Below are positions 11,503-23,300 of a stretch of 64,000 bases of DNA, one piece after another. A program made the position numbers and the translations under genes. The stretch is taken from assembly GCA_003991915.1 (NCBI GenBank), contig RQTK01000031.1, forward strand, positions 972,749-1,036,748. Direction: 5' to 3'. Numbering within the stretch: position 1 is the stretch's first letter; every line of letters starts with the position of its first letter. Under the pieces are notes generated by a model. That model made no database searches and had not been told where the DNA came from. It worked only from the letters and a program-made list of their open reading frames with translations. This stretch comes from Elysia chlorotica (Eukaryota > Mollusca > Gastropoda > Plakobranchidae).

Positions 11503-13510
11503 ATTTTTTTTTTAAACGATTCCTAAATTCTTTGAAGAAAGATATCGCAGAGAAAACTTGTCGAGCTCATAAATAATATGGATATTGTCTACATTTAATT
11601 TGAATGCCATTGTTTTATGATATAGTGGTTCTTTAAAAAAATCTATATATATGTTTATAATGTAACTTAACTCATTTATAATATGAATGAAACAATTTGC
11701 TACCAAACTTGCAAGGCCTATAAAAATTAAGAACCAACATAAAACAAACAAAAGGAGGACTAGTGGTCTAATGAAAGTTAGCAGTTTTGAGCTACCTAGA
11801 GAATATTTAGATTACTACGCTCAAATGGATGTATTAAAATTAATGAATATGAATATTATTAAGTTAAGATTTTTACTGTTTATAAGTAAGTAATTGTCAT
11901 GTTATTTTATCCAATTTGTCTCTGCTACGTTACATAGTATGTGTATTTTATAACTGGGTATGAAGAGGTGGTCTATCTCTTGAGGTCTAAATTTCTCTGC
12001 ATTATTACAAAGAGGGGGCTAAGTCAATTGTTAATGGGGACACACGCAAACACATAAAAAAAGCAGCTAGTTTTAAAGAGGGTCACTCCTTATTCCGTCC
12101 AGGTGTAAAACAATTTTGAGCTTGAGGATATCGCACGTTTTATTATTATTATTTTTTTAATACCGAAAGTGCATTCTATTAAAGCTAAATTTTTACAAAC
12201 CGGGTGTCAATTAAATAATATGGCATTAAGGAGCAATTCCAAAATCTGTGTATCAAAACTCCTATTAGTTTTTATGGATTTAAAAAAGCATTTATGAGGG
12301 TTTAAATTTTGCTAAGACTGACTTCTTTCAAACCTAATCTTGGTGATCCATTTTCGAGAAACGTGATCCTGTGCCATTCATAACAATCATCCCTACATAA
12401 ATAATATTGTATGATTATAGTGTTTTTTTAAATATGTAAATTGATATATTACCCTGTCTAAAAGTTATACTATTGCCAAACAATAATCTTGCAAACCAAT
12501 TGCTCAAGAAGTCAATGAATTACAACAGGAAAAACAGTTTATTATCTATTCTTTCTCTATCCCTGACCCTGGAATAGCCTATCTGGGGACTTGAAACTTG
12601 AAATGATTTTGTAATTGTATGTGTACATGCAATAGTTCCTTTATTGAGAAATATTTTGAAATTATTGTATACATCGGTGAGAAATTTTTCACAAATAATT
12701 TTTACACACTCAGGCTGCATCTATTACTTTCAAATTAAAGAGCTGTAAGAGGGACATTTTTTTTTTTCATTTAAAATTCAAAATGTTTACCTGTTTGTTA
12801 AATGTACAAAATATTGAGATAATGTACACATTTTCCTACAATTTTAAAGTTCAATTCAAGGAGACAAAATTGTACATAGCTAGGCAGTTCTATTTGTCTT
12901 CCATCTTTTGAACAAATTGTAATACTTCATTAACGTCTGAGGTATGCTGTTTGCCTTTGAAGTTTATAATATCATATTATTGTATGATTTGTGCTATGAA
13001 GATCATTGCATCATAATATTATGAGAAGTATCTTTTTCTTCCAAGTTTGTAATAATGTAATTGGTACGTGCCATTCCCTTAAAAATTATGCTCAAGTGTT
13101 TAACTTGATGTTTGAAGTAAATAAGAAAAAGATTTTGCCATTCCACTTCCATAATTTATATTTTAAAGAAATATTGTCTTTTCAGAATAATGAACATTTA
13201 TCTCCATTCCTTCCTCTTTTCCATTCTTAAAATGTTAGTTTGCATTTTTTAATACGTTATGGATGTTTTGAAATTTAATATCACATGAAATGCTAGCCGC
13301 ATAGATCGTTTTTTTCTCCTTTTAGTTATAATACAAGTCGTATTAAAAAAAAATATCAGAGATTTATGAACCTTATGCATGTATCTTGAACCAACTAATT
13401 AATTCATATCTGTATCTATGTATCATTTTGCAGTGTGTAGCGGGAATAGTTAGAGAACTTACTAAACTATTGTTTGTGACTGAACAAAAAATGGCCCAAC
13501 ACAATTTTAA

Positions 13511-13941
13511 CCCTTTGAGTCCTGCCACCCTGGCAGTATTTTGACTCTGTACCTAGCCTCTTGACCTGAACATAGTTTCTAGGCCCACAATGTCTATCAT
13601 CAAAATATGTGTTCACTGGTATGTTACTGGGTAGTTCTTAGTCCATTCTAGATCATCATCTAGATCTACATGGTTAATAGATTGAACAGACGTGCTATCA
13701 CCTGACGGTTCTGGACCTCGCCTATTTAGGTCTTCACTTTGTGAACTTATAGATCTAGTTCTAGCATTGGGCTCTGTAACCACAGAATCAGAGTTAGTGC
13801 TACACTTTATGTCACTTTCAGTATTGTTTTCTGGTTGGATAAAAATAAGCCTCTTTATAGCCCATACTTTATTGCGGCATTGCGACAGTGCTCAGTAAAA
13901 TAGATGCTCCACTGCTTAAGCGGTGTCTCGGGCTCAAAAGG
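13511..13941. mobile_element. piggyBac-type MITE with TTAA target duplication
   Basis: Bounded by TTAA at 13507-13510 and 13942-13945. Ends are inverted: CCCTTTGAGTCC at the left and, read on the other strand, CCTTTTGAGCCC at the right. 431 bp with no transposase, so non-autonomous. TTAA targets and CCYTTTGA-like ends are typical of piggyBac elements. Confidence 0.65.
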
Positions 13942-15609
13942 TTAAGCAGTTAATCGGTTTTTTGTGTGTTTGGAACTGCATTGCTGTATACTTCTGGTAT
14001 TAGGCGCGCCTTCTTTTTGTTTACGAAATTTTGGAAATTCACGCCTCTCTCTTTTAAGGACTCCACTTTTTCCCCAAAAAACCTTTGTCAACCAAGTCAT
14101 GAAATTTTGGATGTTTCATATATACAAGTTCAGAAAATTATGGCATTAAATGTCCTTATGTGTACAGAATTTTGTAGTACACCGTTATAGATATTTTTTT
14201 GTGAGTGGGGGGATGCTGAGTTCAGTTCATAAAGAGTCATGTGTAATGAAAACAACCTCAGAAAACAATGTTTCTGTCTACACAGCAAATTCATGTGTAG
14301 CAGAACTTCTTCCTGAAACAATAGATCAGAAGCATTGTACGTTAAATCGCATTGAATTTCAGTAGAATCAGGACTTTCAAAGACCTTTTTTTTCCCTCTT
14401 TCATAGTCATTTTACTATTTTAAAAGATGGCAAAGTTATTCTTTATTGTGATCTGTTTAAAGCTTTAAATTGAGTGATCAAAAATTATTTTAACACTAAG
14501 ACTAGTAAGAGTGATGATTTCCTTATTCTCCTGAAATAAGTAACTACTAAAAATGAGAAAGGTGGGGAAGGAGGGGGAAATGTAGCTCATTTAGTTTATC
14601 AAGCAGCTTCTAATTGAGTCTGGGAGGTTGCAGGCTTGAATATGACAGTCATGTTTTACCCTATTATTTGTTCTTGTGCAAGTCTTTCAAATTTGCTCTT
14701 GTTTCACACATACAATATGTGCATTCTACCCTTGTGATGAGATATTTTTTTTAGAGTAGATCTACTATGTATTTACCTTTTAATCTCTTGTTTTTCTGTT
14801 TGTCTTATCTTGTAATTTGTTAACAAGGAGATTCTATTTATTGTCTATTTATTCAACAATCTGTTTGTCCCTTATACATGTATTCCTTTAATAATCAGTA
14901 ATATTGTTAAGTTGATTTTCTCGCACTCCTCTATTTGAACCAGTTTCTGCTACATTTCTTTGTAATAAATGTGTCCATGTCTTGAAATTGTGTCCCTCTC
15001 TCAGATGGTAACCTCACAAACATGTGATATGTTTTTCACGTCATTGAAATATAAGTGTCTTGCCTTAGTTACATTGAAATCTGTTCTTTGCTCTTATGTT
15101 CTCAACATAACCTGGTGTACAACTTAGATCAAGATTGTTAAGTGACAGCCAACAGTTTTCAAATGTGCCCTACTTTTTTTTTTTCATTCAGATCCAATCG
15201 GTATTGTCGGATTGGAAAACTAAACTATCATAATATTTTAAAGATAAAAGCATTAAGTTTTGCAATTATATTTCATGCATTAACATGATACAGCTAGAGC
15301 TGTCGTGACAGAAGTATGGAATCAATTGCTATTCATAGTTTGCTATTTACTGCACATTAAAATGCCTACTATGTTTACCCCTACTTGGAAAAAAAACCAA
15401 CCAAACCCCCCAAAAAAATATGTTTGATACACATGTACCGGTGTAAGCTTTGTGTTAAGCCTAATTCATTCCTTTACTCTTATTTCTCTTGTAATCAAAC
15501 TTTAATCATAAATATTGATGCCTTCAATTTATATTGCAATTTACATGGCAATTTTTTCTTTGTCCAATGAGACATTTGTAAGTGTACCAGCACATTAAGC
15601 CGTACCAAA

Positions 15610-15790
15610 TTTTGTCACCTACTGGTTGGGTTTGTTTTACTTCAATATGACCGGCTAAGACTGGTATCTCCACAGGGTGTGAGTGTCTCTGTGTAGCAGT
15701 AAGTAAAATTGTCAGAAGTTAGTCTTAGGGTCCGTCCACAATATACCCGATAATTATGCTGTTGTTGGACACTCAGCAACAAACAGGGTT
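15610..15790 (+). mobile_element. SINE body fragment (head missing)
   Basis: Shares CTACTGGTTGGG, ATGACCGGCTAAGACTGG, AAAATTGTCAGAAG and GCTGTTGTTGGACA with the full copy at 7734-7995, but lacks the tRNA-like promoter head. Diverged and probably old. Confidence 0.75.
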
Positions 15791-16100
15791 TACTAAATAT
15801 TGGAGAAAATGTATTTCTAAATTTAGTTGTCATAATTGCCTTTGAACAGCATAGTGATGTTACTTTTTGTTAGGGGTTTTTCTTTTGCAGGCTTTAGAAA
15901 GAAGAAATACTTTTAAATCTGAAGAAGGGACAAAATGTTTCCTTAGGTGTTTTAATTTATAATTCAACTTGGATGTGGTAGGCTTACATGTAAATTAAAT
16001 GTATGAAAAACAAGTGCCTTCACATTTTGAATTTACTCCTGATAAAAAATGTTGATCCTTTGTTGTGTCATTTACAAAAATGTGCATAGTCTTCGAATGG

Positions 16101-16106
16101 AATAAA
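16101..16106 (+). terminator. Candidate poly(A) signal for the BH3-like gene
   Basis: AATAAA followed by a strongly T-rich and GT-rich stretch (16107-16152), the usual downstream element. An alternative AATAAA lies at 14964-14969, also followed by GT-rich sequence. Either would leave the convergent INTS14 3' end about 1 kb or more away. Confidence 0.4.
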
Positions 16107-17040
16107 TTGTTTCTTTTTTCTTGTTGGTATGCTCTCTACTTTTTTGTGTGGTCATTATTGATAGCCTTACATGTGATTGTGGATGTTTAAATAATTCAGG
16201 ACATGTATGTTAAGTTAGAATTGAATCAAAATGCTTGATGGGCGTAAACTTTCACCATTTGATCAAGTTCAGATAATTCAAATCTGTTACTTTGACTTAT
16301 TTGAAGTGTAACCATTTTACAGATTTGTTTTTGTTCTTTGTGCTTCATAAAATTATTAAATTTTTTCATACTATAAAATTAAAGAGGATAGTTTTTGGAT
16401 TTTTAAATTTCTCATACAAAAGCATGGCAACAATTAAGGCTTAGAAGCTAGAATTTTTGAAGTATGGCACAAGAAACATTTTTTCCCCTAATGCCACTAG
16501 TGGAACAATGCCACTACATGTAATGAAAATTGTACACTTGGTGCGCTTTGTTAACTCCCTGGAAAAACCTGTCATTGGTAGAACAAAATTTACATCCACT
16601 TTCACTGCTAATTTGAATTTGGATTATCGAAATTGGTATTTTCAAAATGAATATGGAAAAACTGGCTGCATTGGTAATGAATCTGAAACCTCTGTTTTCA
16701 ATTTCAGAAAGGTTATTAGTTGTTAAGTGTTCAGTGTTAAGCAAAGTCTCTTCTTTAGGCAGGGCTGATATTGATAACCTTCATTTATCAGCTTTTTGTC
16801 TTTTTAATATTTTAAAAAGTTTGCACATAACAATTGCCTAGTAACAACTCTGCTCTGACAAGCTTATTTGAAACATTCACACCAAACTTCACAGAAGTTG
16901 ACAAATTATCCTGATAGTGATACCATTCCCTTAACTCAACAATAGCATCCTCAATTAAGATTTAACATAAATCTGTGAAGTTAAACCTGGCAAAGAAAAA
17001 AAAAAAACACAAATTAATTTTTATTTTCATCAAAACATAT

Positions 17041-17046
17041 TTTATT
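17041..17046 (-). terminator. INTS14: INTS14 poly(A) signal AATAAA
   Basis: AATAAA on the minus strand, about 120 nt past the INTS14 stop. Cleavage would fall near 17015-17030, giving a short 3' UTR. It is the first canonical signal after the stop. Confidence 0.7.
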
Positions 17047-17167
17047 GTCTATGTTCAATGTCTTTACTTCAATTAAAAAATTTGTGAGATTCTCTCACAC
17101 CAAACTATACAAACACCATACAATGGACAGATGGATAAGGAAGATTTCAAACAACCAATGCAAAAGG

Positions 17168-17398
17168 TCAGCCATTCGAACCAGCAGCAAAGTTAGTCTG
17201 CAAAGGTGTCAAATTTTGTGTAGCATCAGTGGCAGCCTCTGACAAAAGGAAGTTTGCAGAGTGTGTGAGTTGAAGCGCAGCATTTGGGTGGGCTGTGCCA
17301 GGTAGAAGTGTACACTCTCGTTCAAGCATGGCGGCCAGAGCTTCCAGCAGGGAATGAAAACCGAAGGACAGAGCAGCTCTTCTTGTCCTATTTAATTC
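17168..17398 (-). CDS. INTS14: INTS14 last coding exon (residues 435-510, stop)
   Basis: 231 nt including TGA at 17170-17168. The acceptor is GTTTTACAG|GAATTAAA... reading ELNRTRRAALSFGF, then MLERECTLLPGTAHPNAALQ and NLTPLQTNF near the end. This C-terminal helical region ends eight or so residues earlier than in human INTS14. Confidence 0.95.
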   Translation of the reverse strand, partial: ELNRTRRAALSFGFHSLLEALAAMLERECTLLPGTAHPNAALQLTHSANFLLSEAATDATQNLTPLQTNFAAGSNG

Positions 17399-20300
17399 CT
17401 GTAAAACAGGCAAAATGTGAATTTTAGGATGGAGTAATTTTGTCCATTTACATTTTTTGTCGAGATGACTGGATCCTCCACCACAACTTTTCTACATAAA
17501 ACAAAATTTTTGGTCTTTAATACACAAATAACCGTATTTAAACATGCACTTCAAATTATTACCGTTTTCATATAATCACGTTATGTGAGAGAAATACAAA
17601 GGAAAAGCCAAATTAGAAGGTTGTTTTGATTTAAAGCCATTATGAATAAAGATGTCATTACGGTAGATCTAGGTAACTGATGTAAGCCAAGGCAAGTTGT
17701 AATACAACTGTTACTAGGAATGTTAAGCAGGAAACTTGCACCCACCTTGTAAAATTGTTGAAGTTTGTCAGGTAATTTCCGTGCATGCCTTAACACCTTC
17801 TGAATATCAGACTGAAAAAAAAAAGCATCACAGTTGACTTTAAATTTCAGAATTTAAATGCAAAATTAAAAGTTATAATAAGTGCACTTCAATGGTAACA
17901 GACTACACATTTTTTTAAAATTCATTTACGGATTATCGTAATGTTTTCTGTGGTCACAGTGAGAGACCTGTCAACATTATGGTTTGGGTATAATTTATTA
18001 CGCCAAAGTGTGGCAAATTACGCCTTACGAGTGGTCCTTGTTCTATTACGGCGATTTAAAAATAGTACGATCTATAACTTCAATTTTTAGCCCCTGGTTC
18101 AGATGTGACCTAAGAAAATAGACTTCATACATTCAATATAGGACCATTGATATCACCTATCTAGTTATAAGGTACTTTCGTTTTCACCAATTCATTACAA
18201 TGACTATTACCATTAGTTTTAATGGTTGATTTATTAGTGATTTGGCTAAACATTGTACTTTACTTTTCTGATCCAGATTATTGATTCATGAAATGAAATA
18301 TAGAAAACTTAAATACATGTCTGTCTTATTATACAGATCCAAAATGTAATGCCACACTCTTTTTAGCATGGTATGGAGATAGGGAGAGACAGATTAAACA
18401 TGATTTGATACGTATGCCTTCAGAGTAATAACTGGGAGGGCAAGAAATGAGAGGGTAATATTGGTTGATGAACATTTATGCTGCGAACACTTATGAAACT
18501 TTTACGTATAGGTGGAACTAAATTTCATCTAGATACAAGTTCTTTGATCAAAACTTCTTTTGGTTTTCTGCAACAAACTGACAATACCTGCAGGCCTGAT
18601 GGTTTTATCCATACTACGCAATTGTAGGCATAGCTGTGCTTGTCTCCAGAGCGTACAGGAAATGGTGACTTCTTCTCTTCATCAGAATACACCATCTCTG
18701 GAGCATATTCTTTGCATGAAGTCAACTGGTCAAAAGGCCCAATCCAAGGAACGGAGAGTTGTCCTGTAGGAAATCAAAATTTAATCTCCTCTCTTTACAC
18801 ATAATCAAAAATAATTAACACTTTAAGTTTCAGATTCAGTAAAAATGAAAACAAACTTTCTCTTTATATTCACTATTTTCTAGTGTGTAAAATAGATTTA
18901 AGCCTCCAGCTGGCGACATATTTTTCCTCAAGTGACTGACAAATGGTTAGCTGTTTAATTTAGTAATGGTCAGAGAAAAAAATCAGTAATTTCCAAAGGC
19001 TTGAACTGTATTTTTATTCAATAAGATTACAAATTTGAAGGTATTATTAATTTTGTCTTTGGTTTTAACATGGCTTATTTCATTAAACCATCAGTATTTT
19101 GTATAAACTTCAGATGGTGCTGTCAGAGCACTTCTTACTCCATTCAAAACTATAACTATTTGCAAACTATCAGAGTATGATGGTATTCAAACTTGTTGAT
19201 AATGTACAATGAAAACTTAGTTAAAGGGACAAAAATTATACATTAAAAAGCAGTATTTGAAAAGATAACAAATGATGAAAAATAGTGTCAGATGACAATT
19301 AATATTTAGAAGAACTGTAATTTTAACAAAGTATAAAACATGATTACAAATGACATATCTATATTGGTTCAGTTAAAAATATCTATAACTAATGATTGGC
19401 TGAGTATGCTATATTTTCAAATACATTATATGAATTTTTTTTTTTTTTCAAACAAAAGAAAACATTTCCTATACGATAAAACAGGTGTTTACCTGGTTCA
19501 AACATGGCTAGCATCAAATTTGATTTCTTTTTGCTGTCTGCCCATGAGTAAATCATTCCAAACCAGTCTTTTCTGTAATACATAAATAAAAAAAGACAAA
19601 AAAAAAGACGTGTCTTAGAGATAACTATCTTCACATCAAATAATAATGAAAAATAAGCAAAAATAAAGTCTTCAGAATGTCCTGTGAGACATTGAGAGAG
19701 GAAGAAATAAGTTTTTGTCATACATCTTTTCATTTCACATACAACATTCTAACATGGATACAATTACAACGCACATTAGTCAACCTTTTTGGTTTTTGTA
19801 CATACAAATAACAACACATTAATAAACTGCAAGAAACAGATTTTTAAAAATAGTTAGGGTAAGTTCCTGTTTGGTAGAGAAACATGGACACACATATGGC
19901 TGCATTAAGTTCAAACATTGCTTAAATCTGTACATATAATTATGTTTAACTCTTCTTTTTTTATATCTATTATGAGAGTTCAATAAAAAATGTTGGTACT
20001 ACTGGCTAAAAAAAATGCTCATAAAAAACGATAAGCAGAATTTTATAACAGCTTTTTATAAAAGTCAGTTGTAAATGTAGTTGAGTTGGTTTAACGCCCA
20101 ATGTCAGAACTATAATTATAGGCTATATTGTGGACGGGCACCAAGACTGACGTCTACCAATTTTATGTGCTGCCACACACAAGACAGAGCGGGGAGATTA
20201 TGACTCCTGTCACAGCTGGTCACATACTGACATAAGCCCAACCAGTAGCTGGGGTTAATCCACCACGAACTTCCTGCGTCGGAAGCTGATGTTCTCCCGC

Positions 20301-23300
20301 ATGGCTACAGTGCCCCCCCCCCCCCCCCGTCACAAACGGCAGCTAGACTGTGTTCCCCCCCATACGTGCAGGACTCCCCCCCCCCCCCCCCACCTGTTAT
20401 AAAAGTCAGATATTGAAGAGATTAATTAGGAACATCAGTTTTTGAACAAACATTAATTTAAGTAAAATTTGGGAACTTGAATTTGAAAAGGTTTCAAATC
20501 AAGGTCACATGCACTGAAATGTGCTTCATTTATCTCTGAGTTTAAAGCTAAAGAGTCTTCCTCATGGAGTCACAAAACGCTTAAGGACACAACAAATGAG
20601 AAAACATAAAGTATAAAACGCAAAATGAGAATGCTGCCTTTACATTATAAAACAACACATATGAAGTATTCCAAATGAATTGAGATTTTGATTAAAAATA
20701 TATAGAGACTTTGAAGTGCATAGGTACAAATTTGACTGCAAAAAAGAGTATTTTTCGTACTGAATGCGAGCAATTGCCACCATGCTTTCCATTTTCAATC
20801 CACCATGAAGTAGGACTGTGAAAGAAGGTGTTTTTCCATCATCATGGGAATCTTCCTCTTCTTCGGGTTTGCTTCCTTTTCCATCACCTTGAAGAAAAAC
20901 ATATGAATAAGAAATGTTAGTATTACATAAGAACACTGAAAATCATACTTTGAACAACAAATTAAAAAAAAAAATGGTGTGATTCCGTTTAAACATGAAG
21001 TTAACTCAATTTATATATTATGAAATCTGCACACACAGATTATGTGACATTGTTTTGATTAATGGTTATATACTCACTTTTCACCAAAACCACTAACAAA
21101 TAATGTTTTTTTTTTAATTAACCATGCAGCATCTCTCAAAACATTTACTTTGGGGCTCGGAAACTTAAAAATATTTGACCAATGGAATGACTAATTTGAC
21201 TAATGAAACATCCTTATTTGCATGTCCTGCTTGGCTGTCAGCAAAGTAAAATAATGAACAAATTTAAAATGATTGACTTCCTCTTTTTCACTTAAGAAAA
21301 TTTATATTTCCTATTGGTTTACAGGGTATCTTTTCTGTGTTGAGACTGAAACCACTTGTTATACTGAGGGACATAGCATATTAAACATATCAGGATCACA
21401 AAAAAGCTACTTAAGAGATGCCCATTGTTCAATAGCGTTCTCTTATAAAGCAACAAAAGATAACCCCACCTCCCCCCTCCAGAAAACATATCTTTAAAGG
21501 CATGCTCTGCAAAACAACAAAGGATAACATTTTGATGCTTCGCTTGCAACTTCTATTAACAGCAGCATATCTGTTATACCGTCTCCACATCATAACTTTG
21601 ATGTTTGCCAGATAAATTTAAGGTATACTGGGTTTTCAAAAATGTATTTTTCTTCTTTTAAATCAGTTGAATCAAGAAATGATTGTAATATTAAATGTAT
21701 CAACAGTGGTCATGAGATGTACACCCAAGCCAATTGTTCTATAAGAAGTTTATGGGTATCCAGATAATGTAGAGGGACTGTAGCTAATCATAATAATCTT
21801 CCCAGTTGTGTTGACATGTCATTATAATTATATTATTAAAAAAATTTAAAAAAAGAAGCCAGGTGGTGAAAGATGGTAACGATGATATTCTTCTAAAATA
21901 TAATTCTTTAAAAAAAATATCACAAATATATAAATGAATTTTTTTTAGTAATAGTCTTTCTAATACCATCTTCTCTATCCCTGTCTTTCATGGATCTTGG
22001 CAAGATCAAATGTCTCACAATAGTTGGTGGACTTCCAATGTCTTTTATATCGATAAAACCGATAATTTCTATCTTCTCAGATATAGTGTAGGTCTCTATT
22101 TCCTCATCAACATCCCTGGGGAAAAAAACAAAAGTAAAACTTAACTGAGTCTAAATAATAAAGTAACAAGATTTTTCTTATCATTTTACCCCAACCTTTG
22201 ATATTTTTTGAGGAAGTAATGAATTTATCGAATTATTTAAAGACCACAGATTTAAATATAAAACTTAAAAAAAAAAAATCCACCAGTTAACAAAACTGAA
22301 TAATTATACAAATGTGTATTGCTTTGCAATAAAAATAAAATATATTACATTACATACATTTTCAAATGTCTAAGACAATGCAATATAGAAAAATGAATAA
22401 CTAAAATTTGAGAACAAAATAACAACAAAAAACACCAACAATCAAGCAAACAAAACAACTATAGATTAATTTGGCCTACCTGATAAGAGGCTCTGGTTTA
22501 GGAAAAAGTTGCACAGGACAGGAAAAATTTCCACAATTCAATGTGCCCCAAAATTGGCTGAAATATTTTTCAGCTAGTCTGCGAAACGCATCCTCAACTG
22601 ACCTGAAAATAAAATTAAATGCATACAATATGTGTCTTGATAATTTCACAGCTTCTCATGTTGAAAGCCTATAGAAACATGCGTAACTACATAAAAATAC
22701 TCAGTGCAATAAGAAAAAGAAAAAAAAAAGAAAGGAATTCTTCCAATGTAACAAAAATACACATCTTAGGCTCTTTGTCACGCTACATAATAATTTTGTT
22801 GTTCAAAGCAGCTCATCAACGCCTCCTCTACTAGAGAAAGAACTTCAATGGTCATTATCTGAAACTGATCACTATTGTGAACAAACCTGTCCCCAATAGG
22901 GTGCAGGATTTGTTACACCAGGGAAAGACAAGCAGTCTCTACACTGGGAGACTTCAAATATCTACCGCAAAATATAAAGACCTTCTGGATTTGAGGAAAG
23001 TTTGTAGTGATATTCTGCAGTCAGTGGTTTGGGGTGACGATATAACACCTCTCTTTTGCTTGTGTCAGCTGTCTTCAATTCTAATTTTTTTTATTTCAGT
23101 CAAAATCAATATTGTTCTATCTATGACTAGAGCTCAAACTGTTTCTTGGGTATTGTAATCTTCTCTTATTTCATCTAATATGTTCATGTTTTATTAATAT
23201 CTTGTATTACATCTTTGAAAAGCTTTTTGATATACATTCATGACCTAGTGAAATTAATTAAAGTGTCGCTTCACCATGGTCCTTTTTTTTTGGTTTGAAA

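Larger units (their letters stand above)
11503..16125 (+). other. Putative long 3' UTR of the BH3-like gene
   Basis: From the stop TAG (11500-11502) to the downstream signals I see no splice-supported coding sequence. The stretch is very AT-rich and contains a piggyBac-type MITE (13511-13941) and a SINE piece (about 15615-15790). Two AATAAA signals with T/GT-rich sequence after them lie at 14964 and 16101. Reading it all as 3' UTR is inference; a shorter transcript is possible. Confidence 0.4.
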
